From an uncultured Victivallaceae bacterium (GTDB lineage Bacteria > Verrucomicrobiota > Lentisphaeria > Victivallales > Victivallaceae): a DNA stretch of 64,000 nucleotides. The stretch is from positions 62,001 to 126,000 of the forward strand of contig CALXOD010000037.1 of assembly GCA_944389925.1 (NCBI GenBank). Direction: 5' to 3'. Each line of letters opens with the position of its first letter. Within the stretch, counting starts at the first letter, position 1. The notes under the pieces were generated by a model. The model was not told the origin of the DNA and ran no database searches. It worked only from the letters and a program-made list of their open reading frames with translations. This document shows positions 9,256-17,113 of the stretch, one piece after another. The position numbers were made by a program, and so were the translations under genes.

Positions 9256-9290
9256 AAAAAACAGCCCGGCGTACTACCGGGCTTGTTTTG
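9256..9290 (-). terminator. Rho-independent terminator of the zinc-ribbon gene
   Basis: Perfect 7-bp stem AGCCCGG/CCGGGCT (9263-9269 and 9277-9283) with a 7-base loop. On the minus strand it is followed by TGTTTTTTG, two bases after the zinc-ribbon gene's stop region; on the plus strand by TGTTTTG, so it may act both ways. Confidence 0.75.
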
Positions 9291-9291
9291 C

Positions 9292-9873
9292 TTACGGGAA
9301 AATCTGCTTGTCGTTTATCGACATAAATACAACTCTATATCCGGCCCCTTCTTTAAATTCTACAAGCGCATAATATGATGCTTCCTCTTCCCTGTTGTCT
9401 GTGTCACAGAATTTCTGTTCAACGATCCAAACATTTTCAACGTTTATCGAGGTTCCTATTTTTTTCTTATTGTTCTGCACGTGCTTTGCAAATTCTGGGG
9501 CAACATCAGAAAATTTTGTAATCTTAGCTGGGCTAGTGAATTTTAATTTTATCGATACAATTGTGTTTAGCTTTTTTTCTAAAAAATCTTGTGCAAATAG
9601 TTCTGCCCCGGAATTGGAGAAGACTTTCACCTGAAATGCATCCGCATTTTCTGGAGAATTAGGATTTTCTTTTTTGGGCGTATCGTTATTAGGCGTTGAT
9701 GGAACATTATTATTGGGGGATGAAATTTTTGCTACTACCAAAATAACAACCATCAGGATAATGATCATCAAGCATCCGTGTGATTGATTGACCTTTCCAC
9801 CGCATTGTGGACACCTTTTTGCATCTCTTGCAACCATGTTGCCACATGATTTACATTTTTTTAGTCTTGCCAT
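9292..9873 (-). CDS. Zinc-ribbon membrane protein of unknown function
   Basis: A 193-residue protein. Residues 8-25 are a zinc ribbon (CKSCGNMVARDAKRCPQC), residues about 34-50 a single transmembrane helix (MIIILMVVILVVAKI), then an Asn/Pro-rich linker and a 120-residue outer domain with no family I recognise. Codon choice and base composition are strikingly AT-rich compared with neighbours, which points to transfer from elsewhere. It stands alone between its terminator and the AT-rich region that runs into the CRISPR array; whether it has any link to CRISPR function is unknown. Confidence 0.65.
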   Translation of the reverse strand: MARLKKCKSCGNMVARDAKRCPQCGGKVNQSHGCLMIIILMVVILVVAKISSPNNNVPSTPNNDTPKKENPNSPENADAFQVKVFSNSGAELFAQDFLEKKLNTIVSIKLKFTSPAKITKFSDVAPEFAKHVQNNKKKIGTSINVENVWIVEQKFCDTDNREEEASYYALVEFKEGAGYRVVFMSINDKQIFP

Positions 9874-10075
9874 TTTTTTTGTCCGTTTATTTGTTAGGTA
9901 TTTGTAATATATATCAGACTTTTATTTTCTTCAAGGGGGACACTCTCTATTTCTGATGAAAACAGGAGGTTTTTATTATATATAATGTTAATAATTCAAT
10001 TGTTATCATGTTCTGTTGTGGTTTGTATGTTTTTTATAATGGTATATAATATATAAAAATTCCAGTAACAGCTAA

Positions 10076-10111
10076 ATTATATGGGATTGTAGTTTTTGGA
10101 AATGCTATATT
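10076..10111 (+). repeat. Degenerate terminal CRISPR repeat retaining only its 3' half
   Basis: Aligned without gaps to the consensus repeat, positions 18-36 match at 17 of 19 bases, including the whole AATGCTATATT end, whereas positions 1-17 match at only 4 of 17. The exact 30-base distance to the next repeat shows that it is a real array unit. Confidence 0.85.
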
Positions 10112-10442
10112 CTTTTGCCTTTTCGATAATGGAAAGTGTCAGCTGGAGCTTGTAGAGTTTTTTGACAATGCTATATTGACGATTTGCTTTTTAAGCCTAT
10201 TTGCAAGGCTGGAGCTTGTAGAGTTTTTTGACAATGCTATATTAGCGTTCCGTAATGCAATCACTGCGCATTAGCTGGAGCTTGTAGAGTTTTTTGACAA
10301 TGCTATATTGTTGACGAAAAATTGGAACCCGAACAATTCGCTGGAGCTTGTAGAGTTTTTTGACAATGCTATATTATAAAGGCAAAAATACTTGGTCTTC
10401 AAACACGCTGGAGCTTGTAGAGTTTTTTGACAATGCTATATT
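10076..10442 (+). CRISPR. Type II-C CRISPR array, five spacers
   Basis: Five identical 36-base repeats at 10142-10177, 10208-10243, 10274-10309, 10340-10375 and 10407-10442, beginning GCTGGAGCTTGTAGAG and ending TTGACAATGCTATATT, plus a degenerate repeat at 10076-10111. Spacers lie at 10112-10141, 10178-10207, 10244-10273, 10310-10339 (30 bases each) and 10376-10406 (31 bases). The plus strand is assigned as the crRNA strand because the first 18 bases pair with the tracrRNA anti-repeat at 14846-14863. Each repeat ends in TGCTATATT, an extended -10 element, comparable to the repeat-embedded promoters known in Neisseria II-C arrays. I see no match of any spacer to the rest of the window by eye. 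Confidence 0.97.
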
Positions 10443-10491
10443 GTATCGGTCATAATTAGTTGAAAGATGATACTTTACAATATGGATTGAT

Positions 10492-10839
10492 TCAAAAAAG
10501 CAGGAGTTGTTCCGGTTTTTTCTCCACCTCCTGCACCGTTTTTCCGTAAAGCGAAACCATGTCGCCGAACTGTTTGTCCGTCACCATCAGCAGCCGCACA
10601 TAGCCGCCGGGCGGTACGATTTCCTCAATGTAACGATAGTATTTGCGCGCATTTTCCCGGCAGGAGGAGTATTTCGCGTAAACCGAATACTGCAACGCCA
10701 TAAAGCCTTCGGACAATAAAAACTTCCGGAAATGCACATACTGCCGCTTCTCTTCCGGCGTGACCACCGGCAGGTCAAACATCACCATCAACCACATGGC
10801 CTTGATCTCCGAAACGGGAGTCCGGTCCGATGTCGCCAT
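10492..10839 (-). CDS. cas2: CRISPR-associated endonuclease Cas2
   Basis: A 115-residue Cas2, the dimeric partner that bridges two Cas1 dimers during spacer capture. The ferredoxin-like fold starts AMWLMVMFDLPVVTPEEKRQY, with the conserved Asp in MFDLP, and continues with ALQYSVYAKYSS and GYVRLLMVTDKQF. The correct start is ATG 10839, which shares its A with the cas1 stop codon (TGATG); the longer open frame to 10929 lies inside cas1. The 3' end is 49 bases from the last repeat of the array. Confidence 0.95.
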   Translation of the reverse strand: MATSDRTPVSEIKAMWLMVMFDLPVVTPEEKRQYVHFRKFLLSEGFMALQYSVYAKYSSCRENARKYYRYIEEIVPPGGYVRLLMVTDKQFGDMVSLYGKTVQEVEKKPEQLLLF

Positions 10840-11720
10840 CACCCGAACTCCAGCAGTTTTTTCTTTTCCGCAAAAGAGGCGGCCAGCTGCCGGGCATGAA
10901 GAGTCAGCAGCTCCGTCAAGCCGTGCCACTCGCCGTATCGGCGAACCGGTTCCAGCAGGCCATTCAGCAGCGCGCGGCGCTGTTCCTGCCCGATGCCGGA
11001 GAGCGGCTGATTCGCCGGATTCAAACCGACCGCCACCCGGTCCACCAGACAGCGGTACGGCTCCATCAGGTCGTCCGCCAGACAGAAGGCATTATAACGG
11101 TTCCGGTGATGAATACCCAGCGTCGGATGCAGCCCCGCCCCGCAGATCGCCCGTGCCGTCATCGCCCGCAATACTGCATATCCGTAATTGAGAAGCATGT
11201 TGTTGTCGGTGGCCTCCCGGTCACGGAGAAACGGTTGGTCGAACAGCATTTTCCAGTAAATCACCGCCGCCCGGCCCTCCAGATTGTCCGGATCCCCGGA
11301 GCGAACCCGGTCTGCCAGCGCCGTCAGTCCTCCGTCATGGCCACGCAATTCCTGTAATAAGCCTCCCTGAGCTTTGATTTTGGCCGTTACCACCGTCTGC
11401 CACAGGCGCTTCCGCAGCGGCAGCGCAGCGGCGGCCTGAAGACGGAAGCGCTCGTTCTGCAGATAGTTCGCCGCCAGCGGCAGCTGCATCGCCGCCGGCA
11501 GCCGGTCCGGTCCGGAAATCACGACCGCCACGCCCGCTTCCGCCAGGGCCGCCAGCAGGGCGCCGGTGATGGAGACCGCCGGCACGCCGAGAATCACGCA
11601 CTCGATCTCGCCCAGCGGCACCCGGTGTTCTTCCCCGTCGGTGGTCCGGAGCACCAGCAGGCGGTTCTCCAGACTCAGCCGGGCCGATCGTTCGGCAACT
11701 TCGATGATGCGCTTAGTCAT
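10839..11720 (-). CDS. cas1: CRISPR-associated endonuclease Cas1 (type II)
   Basis: A 293-residue integrase for new spacers. The N-terminal beta domain is followed by the helical catalytic domain with metal ligands Glu148 (DNLEGRAAV), His204 (TLGIHHRNRYN) and Asp217 (ADDLMEPYR). I chose ATG 11720; GTG 11726 is two codons upstream. It overlaps the end of cas9 by 8 bases and the start of cas2 by one base, so cas9-cas1-cas2 is one operon. No csn2 or cas4 is present, which makes this subtype II-C. Confidence 0.96.
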   Translation of the reverse strand: MTKRIIEVAERSARLSLENRLLVLRTTDGEEHRVPLGEIECVILGVPAVSITGALLAALAEAGVAVVISGPDRLPAAMQLPLAANYLQNERFRLQAAAALPLRKRLWQTVVTAKIKAQGGLLQELRGHDGGLTALADRVRSGDPDNLEGRAAVIYWKMLFDQPFLRDREATDNNMLLNYGYAVLRAMTARAICGAGLHPTLGIHHRNRYNAFCLADDLMEPYRCLVDRVAVGLNPANQPLSGIGQEQRRALLNGLLEPVRRYGEWHGLTELLTLHARQLAASFAEKKKLLEFG

Positions 11721-14700
11721 TGGCACGCCGCAGTTCGCCGAGCGGAGTCGTCCGGAATTTCACCATGCCGCCCTTGAAGGCGGCGGAAAGTGTCGGCCAG
11801 AACCACAATTTTGCGGATATCAACTCCTGTTTCAAGCGCGCTTCATGGATCGGTGTGCAGGAGAACTGCGGCAGTGAGACGCCGCGAATGACGCAGAGAT
11901 ATTCTTGACCGTCCCTGGTCCAGCGGACCAGATCACCTTTGCGCAGGGTGAATTTGAGCGGGTTGCCGTTTTTAACTTTCGGATAAACCGGTTCTCCCCG
12001 CTGGAGACGCAGCCGGGCGTCCAGTACGCTGACGATTTCACCCTCCCAGCCGACTTCCCGGCCTGCGGCATCCCGTTTGGCATAGATGGCCAGCACGTGA
12101 TTGGCGCCGTTCTGCACTTCACGGCGGCGGTCTCCGGTACCGATGGTCCGGGTCGTCACGTTCTGACGGACCCGGACGCAGCGGATGGTGTTGACCGGGC
12201 GGCCGAAACGGTCGCACAGTACCGGCAGATTTTTTTCATCCGTAAACGCTTTCCGGGGATCGGGCTGGCCCAGTTCCGCCAGTTTCTCCGTCACCGCCCG
12301 GCGGATGGCGTCGTCGACGATGTCCGCCACGCCGCCCGCGTCCAGAGCATCCAGCCGGCGCCGGACGTGCCGCAGATTGCCGCCGTGGGATTTGCTGTAA
12401 ATCGTTTCCCGATGCAGCGCGCCGCGGATCTTGTTCACCACGTGGTGCGAAATGCCGACCGTTGCCAGCATTGCCCGGGCCTGCGTATACAGGGGATTGA
12501 TAATCAGAGGCTGCTTTTCCTCTATGGCCTGTTTGCGCACTGCCAGCGGCATTTCCGCCACGGCTTTGACGATGGCCGGCGAGCTGACTGCTATTGTCAG
12601 GGCGTCGATTGCGTGTTGGCGATGGTCGGTACGGACTTTTTCACCTTCACCCAGCAGGTAATTGCCACCCCAGGCGCGCCGGACCACCGCGGTGCAGCCG
12701 CCGGCGCTGCACTGCAATCGCAACGTGCCGTGCCGATCCCAGCGGCCGCCGTACAGAAGCGCCAGATATTCCATGGCCAGCTTGCTGGCATAACGGGTGT
12801 CGTTGAGATTGCGTTCGATGAAATCCTGAATGCTGGTTTCCTCCATCTGGAAGCGTTCCAGTTTGGCGGCGGCAAAGGGCCCCTTGAAGTGCCGGACCCG
12901 TTCCAGAATCTTCTGATACTCTTCCGCGGGAAACGCCTCGAACGGCAGACGGTCGCCTTTGGCCGCGTTGGCGTCGCGCAGGCTCAGGGTTTTATTGGCG
13001 TAGGAGTCGTCCATGGAGCGGGAATACGGCACGATGTGTTCGATATGCACCAGACCGCCGTGCAGCAGCTCGTGCATGGAGAAACGTCTCCCGGTGTAGG
13101 GACAGGTGAAATCGCATTCTTCGGCCAGCATGACTTTGAGAATATCCCGGCGCGAGGGACTGGTAATGCCGGCTTCGCGTGTGATGGCGGCGGCGATTCC
13201 GGCGCGCTTCTTTTCCTGGTCGCGGTTGTTGCGGGTGATCCGCTCCCGTTCCTTGCCGCTGTTTTTGAGGTTGCGGGCCAGCTCCAGCCGGATCAGGTCG
13301 GGCTTGCCGTATTGGCGGATGACGGCGTTGACTACTCGGCGCATTTCCGTCAAGGTCCGGTGGACGATGGGGTTACGCAGTTCGATGTCGGTGTCGTCCA
13401 GCGGCGGCAGCAACTCCAGCACCCGGTCGGTGGCTTGAAACTGTTCCGGATACTCGGCCTTGATCACCGTGTTGAGCGCGAGACCGGACTCCAGGCCCGG
13501 CAGCAGCCGTTCGAGGGCCCGGCGCGAAAAATTGCAGTAGCCTTCGGGCAGGGGCAGGCGGAGGGCTTTTTCCGCGGTTTCTTCGTTCAGTCTCCAGCGT
13601 TCGCGCAGAATCCGGCGCAGGACTTCATCTTTTTCAATGGAAACAAGCTGATGCAGAAAAAGTTCCCGGTCGGCGGCGCTCATCATTGCTGTCGCCGTCC
13701 CGAAGACTTGAAATAAAATCGCATGCAGCGCGTGGCCGTTGATCTGTTTTTCCTCGTCGCCAAGCGTGAATTTTTCGCCCTTGCCGAGACCGGCAAGTTT
13801 TCCCAGCCGGGAGAGCGCAATGGTTCCCTGAACGGTTAGTTCTCCGCTCAATCCATCCAGTACCGTCAGAACTTTCCGGCGTTCCTCTTCCGTCAATGTA
13901 CGCACGATGCCGCCTCTGCCGCTGACCCGCAGATGGTTGACTCCTTGAAGCACCCGGAAGTGCTGGGCGAGAGGATCCAGGAGGGAACAGCGCCGCCGAT
14001 CCGGTTCCAGCTGGCAGGTGCCGATCAGATGCTTGCAGCTTTTCAGTTTTCGTTGAAAGAAGATGGCGTGATGCAGTTCCTTTTCCAACGCTTCGGAAAT
14101 CAGGTCGCGGCGGGCGGCGCAGATTTTGTGCAATTCCTCCTCGAACATGCTGCGCTCGGTGTACCGGGTGCGGATCCGGCGCTGCTCCGGATCAAGTCCG
14201 GCGAAATATTCTCCGAGCGTTCGCGCTCCGGATGCCTGTATGGCCTGCTTCAGTTCCGCAATCTGCGACAGGACCACGCCGGAATCGGTGTCTTTCGCCT
14301 CCTGTTTGCGATTGCTTTTGTATCCTCGTCGCTGACCGAGATGGTAGAGGGCGCGCCCCAGCTGCATGGGGGAAAGCGGTCGATCCAGTGCTGCCGCCCG
14401 CAGCAGGTACGGCAGAACGTGGGCTCCCGTCCTGCGCCGTTCTTCCGGGAGAGTCTGCAGAAATTCTCCGTCGATGCGTGTGAAAAATTCCGGAGTCAGG
14501 TCCGATGGCAGCATGCCCGTCCGGGTCAGGATGGCGGTCAGTTCATCTTTATGCTGCCGACGGCGTTGGTAAGCGATTCGTAACGCCCGTTTCAGGCGGC
14601 GTTCGGCGCAGCGCGACTCGCCTTTCCCGGCAGTGATTTCCTCGTCTGTGGCCGCGAGGCCCGGTTCGAAAATCCGAACGCCCCAGTCCAGCAATGCCAC

Positions 14701-14781
14701 CTGATCGTCCCGGTCGTCGTCTATGATTGCCCACCCTACCGAGCTGATGCCGAGATCAAGGCCGAGGATCCGCTGCTTCAT
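11713..14781 (-). CDS. cas9: Compact type II-C CRISPR-associated endonuclease Cas9
   Basis: A 1022-residue RNA-guided DNA endonuclease. RuvC-I is ILGLDLGISSVGWAI with Asp9; an Arg-rich bridge helix spans about 57-78; RuvC-II is LIRLELARN with Glu500; the HNH motif is HIEHIVPYSRSMDDSYANK with His582 and Asn596; RuvC-III is TDHRQHAIDALTIA with His723 and Asp726. All nuclease residues are therefore intact. Two Cys pairs (556/560 and 691/696) flank the HNH domain and could bind zinc. The remaining 290 residues hold the wedge and PAM-interacting domains, which are too divergent for a PAM prediction. It is the first gene of the cas operon; AAAGGAG precedes ATG 14781. Confidence 0.98.
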   Translation of the reverse strand: MKQRILGLDLGISSVGWAIIDDDRDDQVALLDWGVRIFEPGLAATDEEITAGKGESRCAERRLKRALRIAYQRRRQHKDELTAILTRTGMLPSDLTPEFFTRIDGEFLQTLPEERRRTGAHVLPYLLRAAALDRPLSPMQLGRALYHLGQRRGYKSNRKQEAKDTDSGVVLSQIAELKQAIQASGARTLGEYFAGLDPEQRRIRTRYTERSMFEEELHKICAARRDLISEALEKELHHAIFFQRKLKSCKHLIGTCQLEPDRRRCSLLDPLAQHFRVLQGVNHLRVSGRGGIVRTLTEEERRKVLTVLDGLSGELTVQGTIALSRLGKLAGLGKGEKFTLGDEEKQINGHALHAILFQVFGTATAMMSAADRELFLHQLVSIEKDEVLRRILRERWRLNEETAEKALRLPLPEGYCNFSRRALERLLPGLESGLALNTVIKAEYPEQFQATDRVLELLPPLDDTDIELRNPIVHRTLTEMRRVVNAVIRQYGKPDLIRLELARNLKNSGKERERITRNNRDQEKKRAGIAAAITREAGITSPSRRDILKVMLAEECDFTCPYTGRRFSMHELLHGGLVHIEHIVPYSRSMDDSYANKTLSLRDANAAKGDRLPFEAFPAEEYQKILERVRHFKGPFAAAKLERFQMEETSIQDFIERNLNDTRYASKLAMEYLALLYGGRWDRHGTLRLQCSAGGCTAVVRRAWGGNYLLGEGEKVRTDHRQHAIDALTIAVSSPAIVKAVAEMPLAVRKQAIEEKQPLIINPLYTQARAMLATVGISHHVVNKIRGALHRETIYSKSHGGNLRHVRRRLDALDAGGVADIVDDAIRRAVTEKLAELGQPDPRKAFTDEKNLPVLCDRFGRPVNTIRCVRVRQNVTTRTIGTGDRRREVQNGANHVLAIYAKRDAAGREVGWEGEIVSVLDARLRLQRGEPVYPKVKNGNPLKFTLRKGDLVRWTRDGQEYLCVIRGVSLPQFSCTPIHEARLKQELISAKLWFWPTLSAAFKGGMVKFRTTPLGELRRAND

Positions 14782-14810
14782 GTTTTTCTCCTTTTTTTAT
14801 GTTATGCCAC

Positions 14811-14839
14811 TTGAAAAAAAGATGAGATTGAATTATTAT
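14811..14839 (+). promoter_or_regulatory. Predicted tracrRNA promoter
   Basis: TTGAAA (14811-14816) and TATTAT (14834-14839) are 17 bases apart on the plus strand, divergent from cas9. A start 7 bases after the -10 box falls at 14846, the first base of the anti-repeat. Confidence 0.6.
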
Positions 14840-14845
14840 TTCAAT

Positions 14846-14928
14846 AACTCTACAAGTTCTGGTAAAGAACTTCTGCAGGCGACTTTCCGCGGAAAGTCCT
14901 CCAGGCGGCTTCAATAGCCGCTTTTTTT
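14846..14928 (+). ncRNA. tracrRNA of the type II-C system
   Basis: The 18 bases AACTCTACAAGTTCTGGT (14846-14863) can pair without a break with the first 18 bases of the CRISPR repeat (14 Watson-Crick and 4 G-U pairs). Downstream are a hairpin GACTTTC-CGCG-GAAAGTC (14881-14898) and a terminal hairpin GCGGCT-TCAAT-AGCCGC (14905-14921) followed by seven T. An alternative stem AAGTTC/GAACTT (14854-14859 with 14867-14872) would compete with the wobble-rich end of the duplex. The RNA would be about 83 nt, transcribed opposite to cas9. It pairs with pre-crRNA for RNase III processing or guide assembly and is bound by Cas9 (family knowledge). Confidence 0.9.
14905..14928 (+). terminator. tracrRNA terminator
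   Basis: Six-bp GC-rich stem GCGGCT/AGCCGC with a 5-base loop and T7 directly after it. This also forms the 3' structural hairpin of the tracrRNA. Confidence 0.85.
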
Positions 14929-15149
14929 GTCAAGTCCAGTCGATAAGCTTCGAAATAATAATAGCATGATTTTTCAGGCCTTGCAAGGAATAGAAATCTG
15001 GTTGAAAGAAGATTCTTAACTTTGCAGCAAAAAGAGAAAATCCGAAGAGATTATCGTTTCGAGAAAGCGTCTGATTCACATGCCGGAGCTGAGACCATAG
15101 CAGACAGGCGAAAACAGTTATGGACAACGTCTGTTGTTGGGAAAAAAAT

Positions 15150-15225
15150 TGGAGCGAGTGACCGGAATCGAACCGGCGACAATCACGTTGGCAACGTGAT
15201 GCTCTACCAACTGAGCTACACTCGC
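15150..15225 (-). tRNA. tRNA-Gly (GCC)
   Basis: A 76-base cloverleaf with encoded CCA: acceptor stem GCGAGTG/CACTCGC, D-arm GCTCAGTTGGTAGAGC, anticodon stem TCACG/CGTGA around loop TTGCCAA, T-arm CCGGTTCGATTCCGG. It is the second of two identical copies 25 bases apart and is probably cotranscribed with the first. Confidence 0.97.
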
Positions 15226-15250
15226 TTGTTGCTGCTGACTGAAAAAAAAC

Positions 15251-15326
15251 TGGAGCGAGTGACCGGAATCGAACCGGCGACAATCACGTTGGCAACGTGA
15301 TGCTCTACCAACTGAGCTACACTCGC
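15251..15326 (-). tRNA. tRNA-Gly (GCC), identical second copy
   Basis: Same 76-base sequence as the copy at 15150-15225, including CCA. It is the promoter-proximal copy, with the predicted promoter at 15346-15373. The complete identity suggests a recent tandem duplication or gene conversion. Confidence 0.97.
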
Positions 15327-15345
15327 TTGATCGTTCAGCAAATTT

Positions 15346-15373
15346 ACAATAACGCTCTTTCGTATTTTTGCAA
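15346..15373 (-). promoter_or_regulatory. Predicted promoter of the tRNA-Gly pair
   Basis: On the minus strand TTGCAA (15373-15368), 16 bases, then TATTGT (15351-15346), placing the start about 13-15 bases before the mature 5' end of the first tRNA. Confidence 0.5.
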
Positions 15374-15512
15374 GTTCCGGCATGATAAAAAAACAGGTTT
15401 TTTCTGCAAAATCCGGTGTTTTATCCGGGGTTTTGTGAATCCGGGAGCGTGTTTCCGGGGCCGCCGTCATTTTTACAGGAAGAGAAGCCGCCTGTTTTTA
15501 TGGCATGGAACC

Positions 15513-15540
15513 TTGAAAAAAACATCTCTGGCGCTATTGT
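15513..15540 (+). promoter_or_regulatory. Possible promoter of the SPFH gene pair
   Basis: TTGAAA (15513-15518) and TATTGT (15535-15540) with a 16-base spacer, about 55 bases before ATG 15596. The match is moderate. Confidence 0.35.
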
Positions 15541-15595
15541 TTCATCAATTGTCCCCCGATTGACCCGGAAACCCGGAAAAAACAGGAGCCTGCGC

Positions 15596-17113
15596 ATGGC
15601 TAAAAAAATGACCTCCGCTTTTGCCGCCGCCGCCGGACTGGTGGTGGTTCTGCTGCTGGTGGCAAGTCCACTCTTCCTCTGGTTCTGCTGCCGTATCGAA
15701 CCCCGAAACGGTGAAGTCGCCGTTCTCATTCGCAAAACCGGCCTCGAACTGCCTGAAGGTGAAATCATCGCCCCCGATGCCCGTTACAAGGGGATTCAGC
15801 TGGAAGTGCTCGGCGAAGGCCGTTATTTCCGCAACCCCTACACCTGGACCTGGGAGATCGTCAAAATCACCGATATCCCGGCGGGGAAATTCGGCGTTCT
15901 GGTCCGCAAATTCGGCAAAGATCTCCCTGAAGGTGAAATCATCGCTCCCGGCCCGGAGTATAAAGGCATCGTGCGGGAGGTTCTCGGTACCGGGAAACAT
16001 CGTCTCAACCCCTACGCCTACGAAGTCAAGATCTTCGATGACCTGAAGATCCGGCCGGGACATATCGGCATCGTCACCTCCTTGTGTGGCGGCGACCTTT
16101 TTTCCGGCATCGCCAATGACTTCAGCAATCATCACGGTTTTCTGGTGGCGTCCGGGCGCAAGGGGGTGTTGAGCGAAGTCCTCAAGGAGGGAACGCACCG
16201 GATCAATCCCTTTTTGTACAGCGTCGCCATCGTCAATACCCAGAGTCAGCGCCATGAATTCAGCGGCAATGATGCGATCAGCTTTTTTACCGTGGACGGA
16301 TTTCAGGTGTCCTTGGAAGGTACGGTTGAATTCAATATCGATCCGGCTCAGGCTTCCCGTCTGGCCAATGAGGTCGGTACTTTGGAGGATATCCTGAAAA
16401 AACTGATTCTGCCCAATGTCCACGGCTTTGCCCGGCTCGAAGGCAGTAAGAAAACAGCTACGGAATTCATTGTCGGTGAGAGCCGCCAGATTTTTCAGGA
16501 GCAGCTGGACAGTTACCTGAAACAAAATTGCAGTCGCTGGGGCGTTTCCATCAATTCTGTGCTGATCCGTGATATCATTCCTCCTCAGGAGATCGCGGAA
16601 ATTATCCGGAATCGGGAACTGGCTCAACAGGAGGCGAAAAAGTTCCGCCAGCAGATCGAACAGGCGAAATCCGACGCCGAACTCAAGCGCCAGGAGATGC
16701 TTGCCATCCAGAATCGCAGCAAAGTCGAGGCCGAAACCGCCCGGCTGACCGCCGAGATCGCCGCCCGGCAGGAACAGCTGGAGCGTACCATCGCCGCCCG
16801 CACGGAGCTGGAAGTGGCGGAGACCGCCTACCGGACCACGCAGGCGGAAACCGAGGCCGCCTTGAAACTGGCCGAGGCCGAACGGCAGGTCATTGCCGAG
16901 CGCAACCGCAGCGAAGCCGATGTACTGCGCCGCAATGTTGCCGCCTACGGCAGTGGCAGTGCCTTTGTCCGCGCCCGGTTGTATGAGAAGATTGCTCCGG
17001 GGTTGACTGCCATCATGACGAACTCCGATGGCGGAGGAACCCCGAATTTCGGATTGCCGCTGCAATCCGGTCACACTGCTGAATCCGTCAAACATGGAGG
17101 CGCTGCCCAATGA
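15596..17113 (+). CDS. SPFH/Band 7 (flotillin-like) membrane protein A
   Basis: A 505-residue protein: one N-terminal transmembrane helix (about 9-30), three tandem modules of roughly 55-60 residues (about 39-92, 99-151, 156-212) sharing the pattern G-x-VLVRK-G...LPEGEIIAP...KGI.REVLG.G...NPY, then a Band 7 domain (about 220-350), an Ala/Glu/Arg-rich coiled coil (about 340-450) and a short tail. Band 7 proteins build large membrane-anchored rings or scaffolds. I chose ATG 15596 for its GGAG at 15585-15588; the open frame extends to 15416 without homology. It overlaps the next SPFH gene by 4 bases (ATGA), so the two probably form one hetero-oligomeric complex, as HflK/HflC do (inference). Confidence 0.85.
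   Translation: MAKKMTSAFAAAAGLVVVLLLVASPLFLWFCCRIEPRNGEVAVLIRKTGLELPEGEIIAPDARYKGIQLEVLGEGRYFRNPYTWTWEIVKITDIPAGKFGVLVRKFGKDLPEGEIIAPGPEYKGIVREVLGTGKHRLNPYAYEVKIFDDLKIRPGHIGIVTSLCGGDLFSGIANDFSNHHGFLVASGRKGVLSEVLKEGTHRINPFLYSVAIVNTQSQRHEFSGNDAISFFTVDGFQVSLEGTVEFNIDPAQASRLANEVGTLEDILKKLILPNVHGFARLEGSKKTATEFIVGESRQIFQEQLDSYLKQNCSRWGVSINSVLIRDIIPPQEIAEIIRNRELAQQEAKKFRQQIEQAKSDAELKRQEMLAIQNRSKVEAETARLTAEIAARQEQLERTIAARTELEVAETAYRTTQAETEAALKLAEAERQVIAERNRSEADVLRRNVAAYGSGSAFVRARLYEKIAPGLTAIMTNSDGGGTPNFGLPLQSGHTAESVKHGGAAQ

Noticed and set aside
10162-10167. TTGACA inside each CRISPR repeat as a -35 box
   Set aside because: It is only a few bases from TATATT, far too close for a promoter; the extended -10 is the more credible element.
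10840-10929. Longer cas2 start at 10929
   Set aside because: The extra residues lie inside cas1 and resemble nothing; ATG 10839 sits in the usual TGATG overlap.
11905-13716. A 603-residue open frame antisense to cas9
   Set aside because: Antisense shadow of a conserved gene, with no recognisable motifs.
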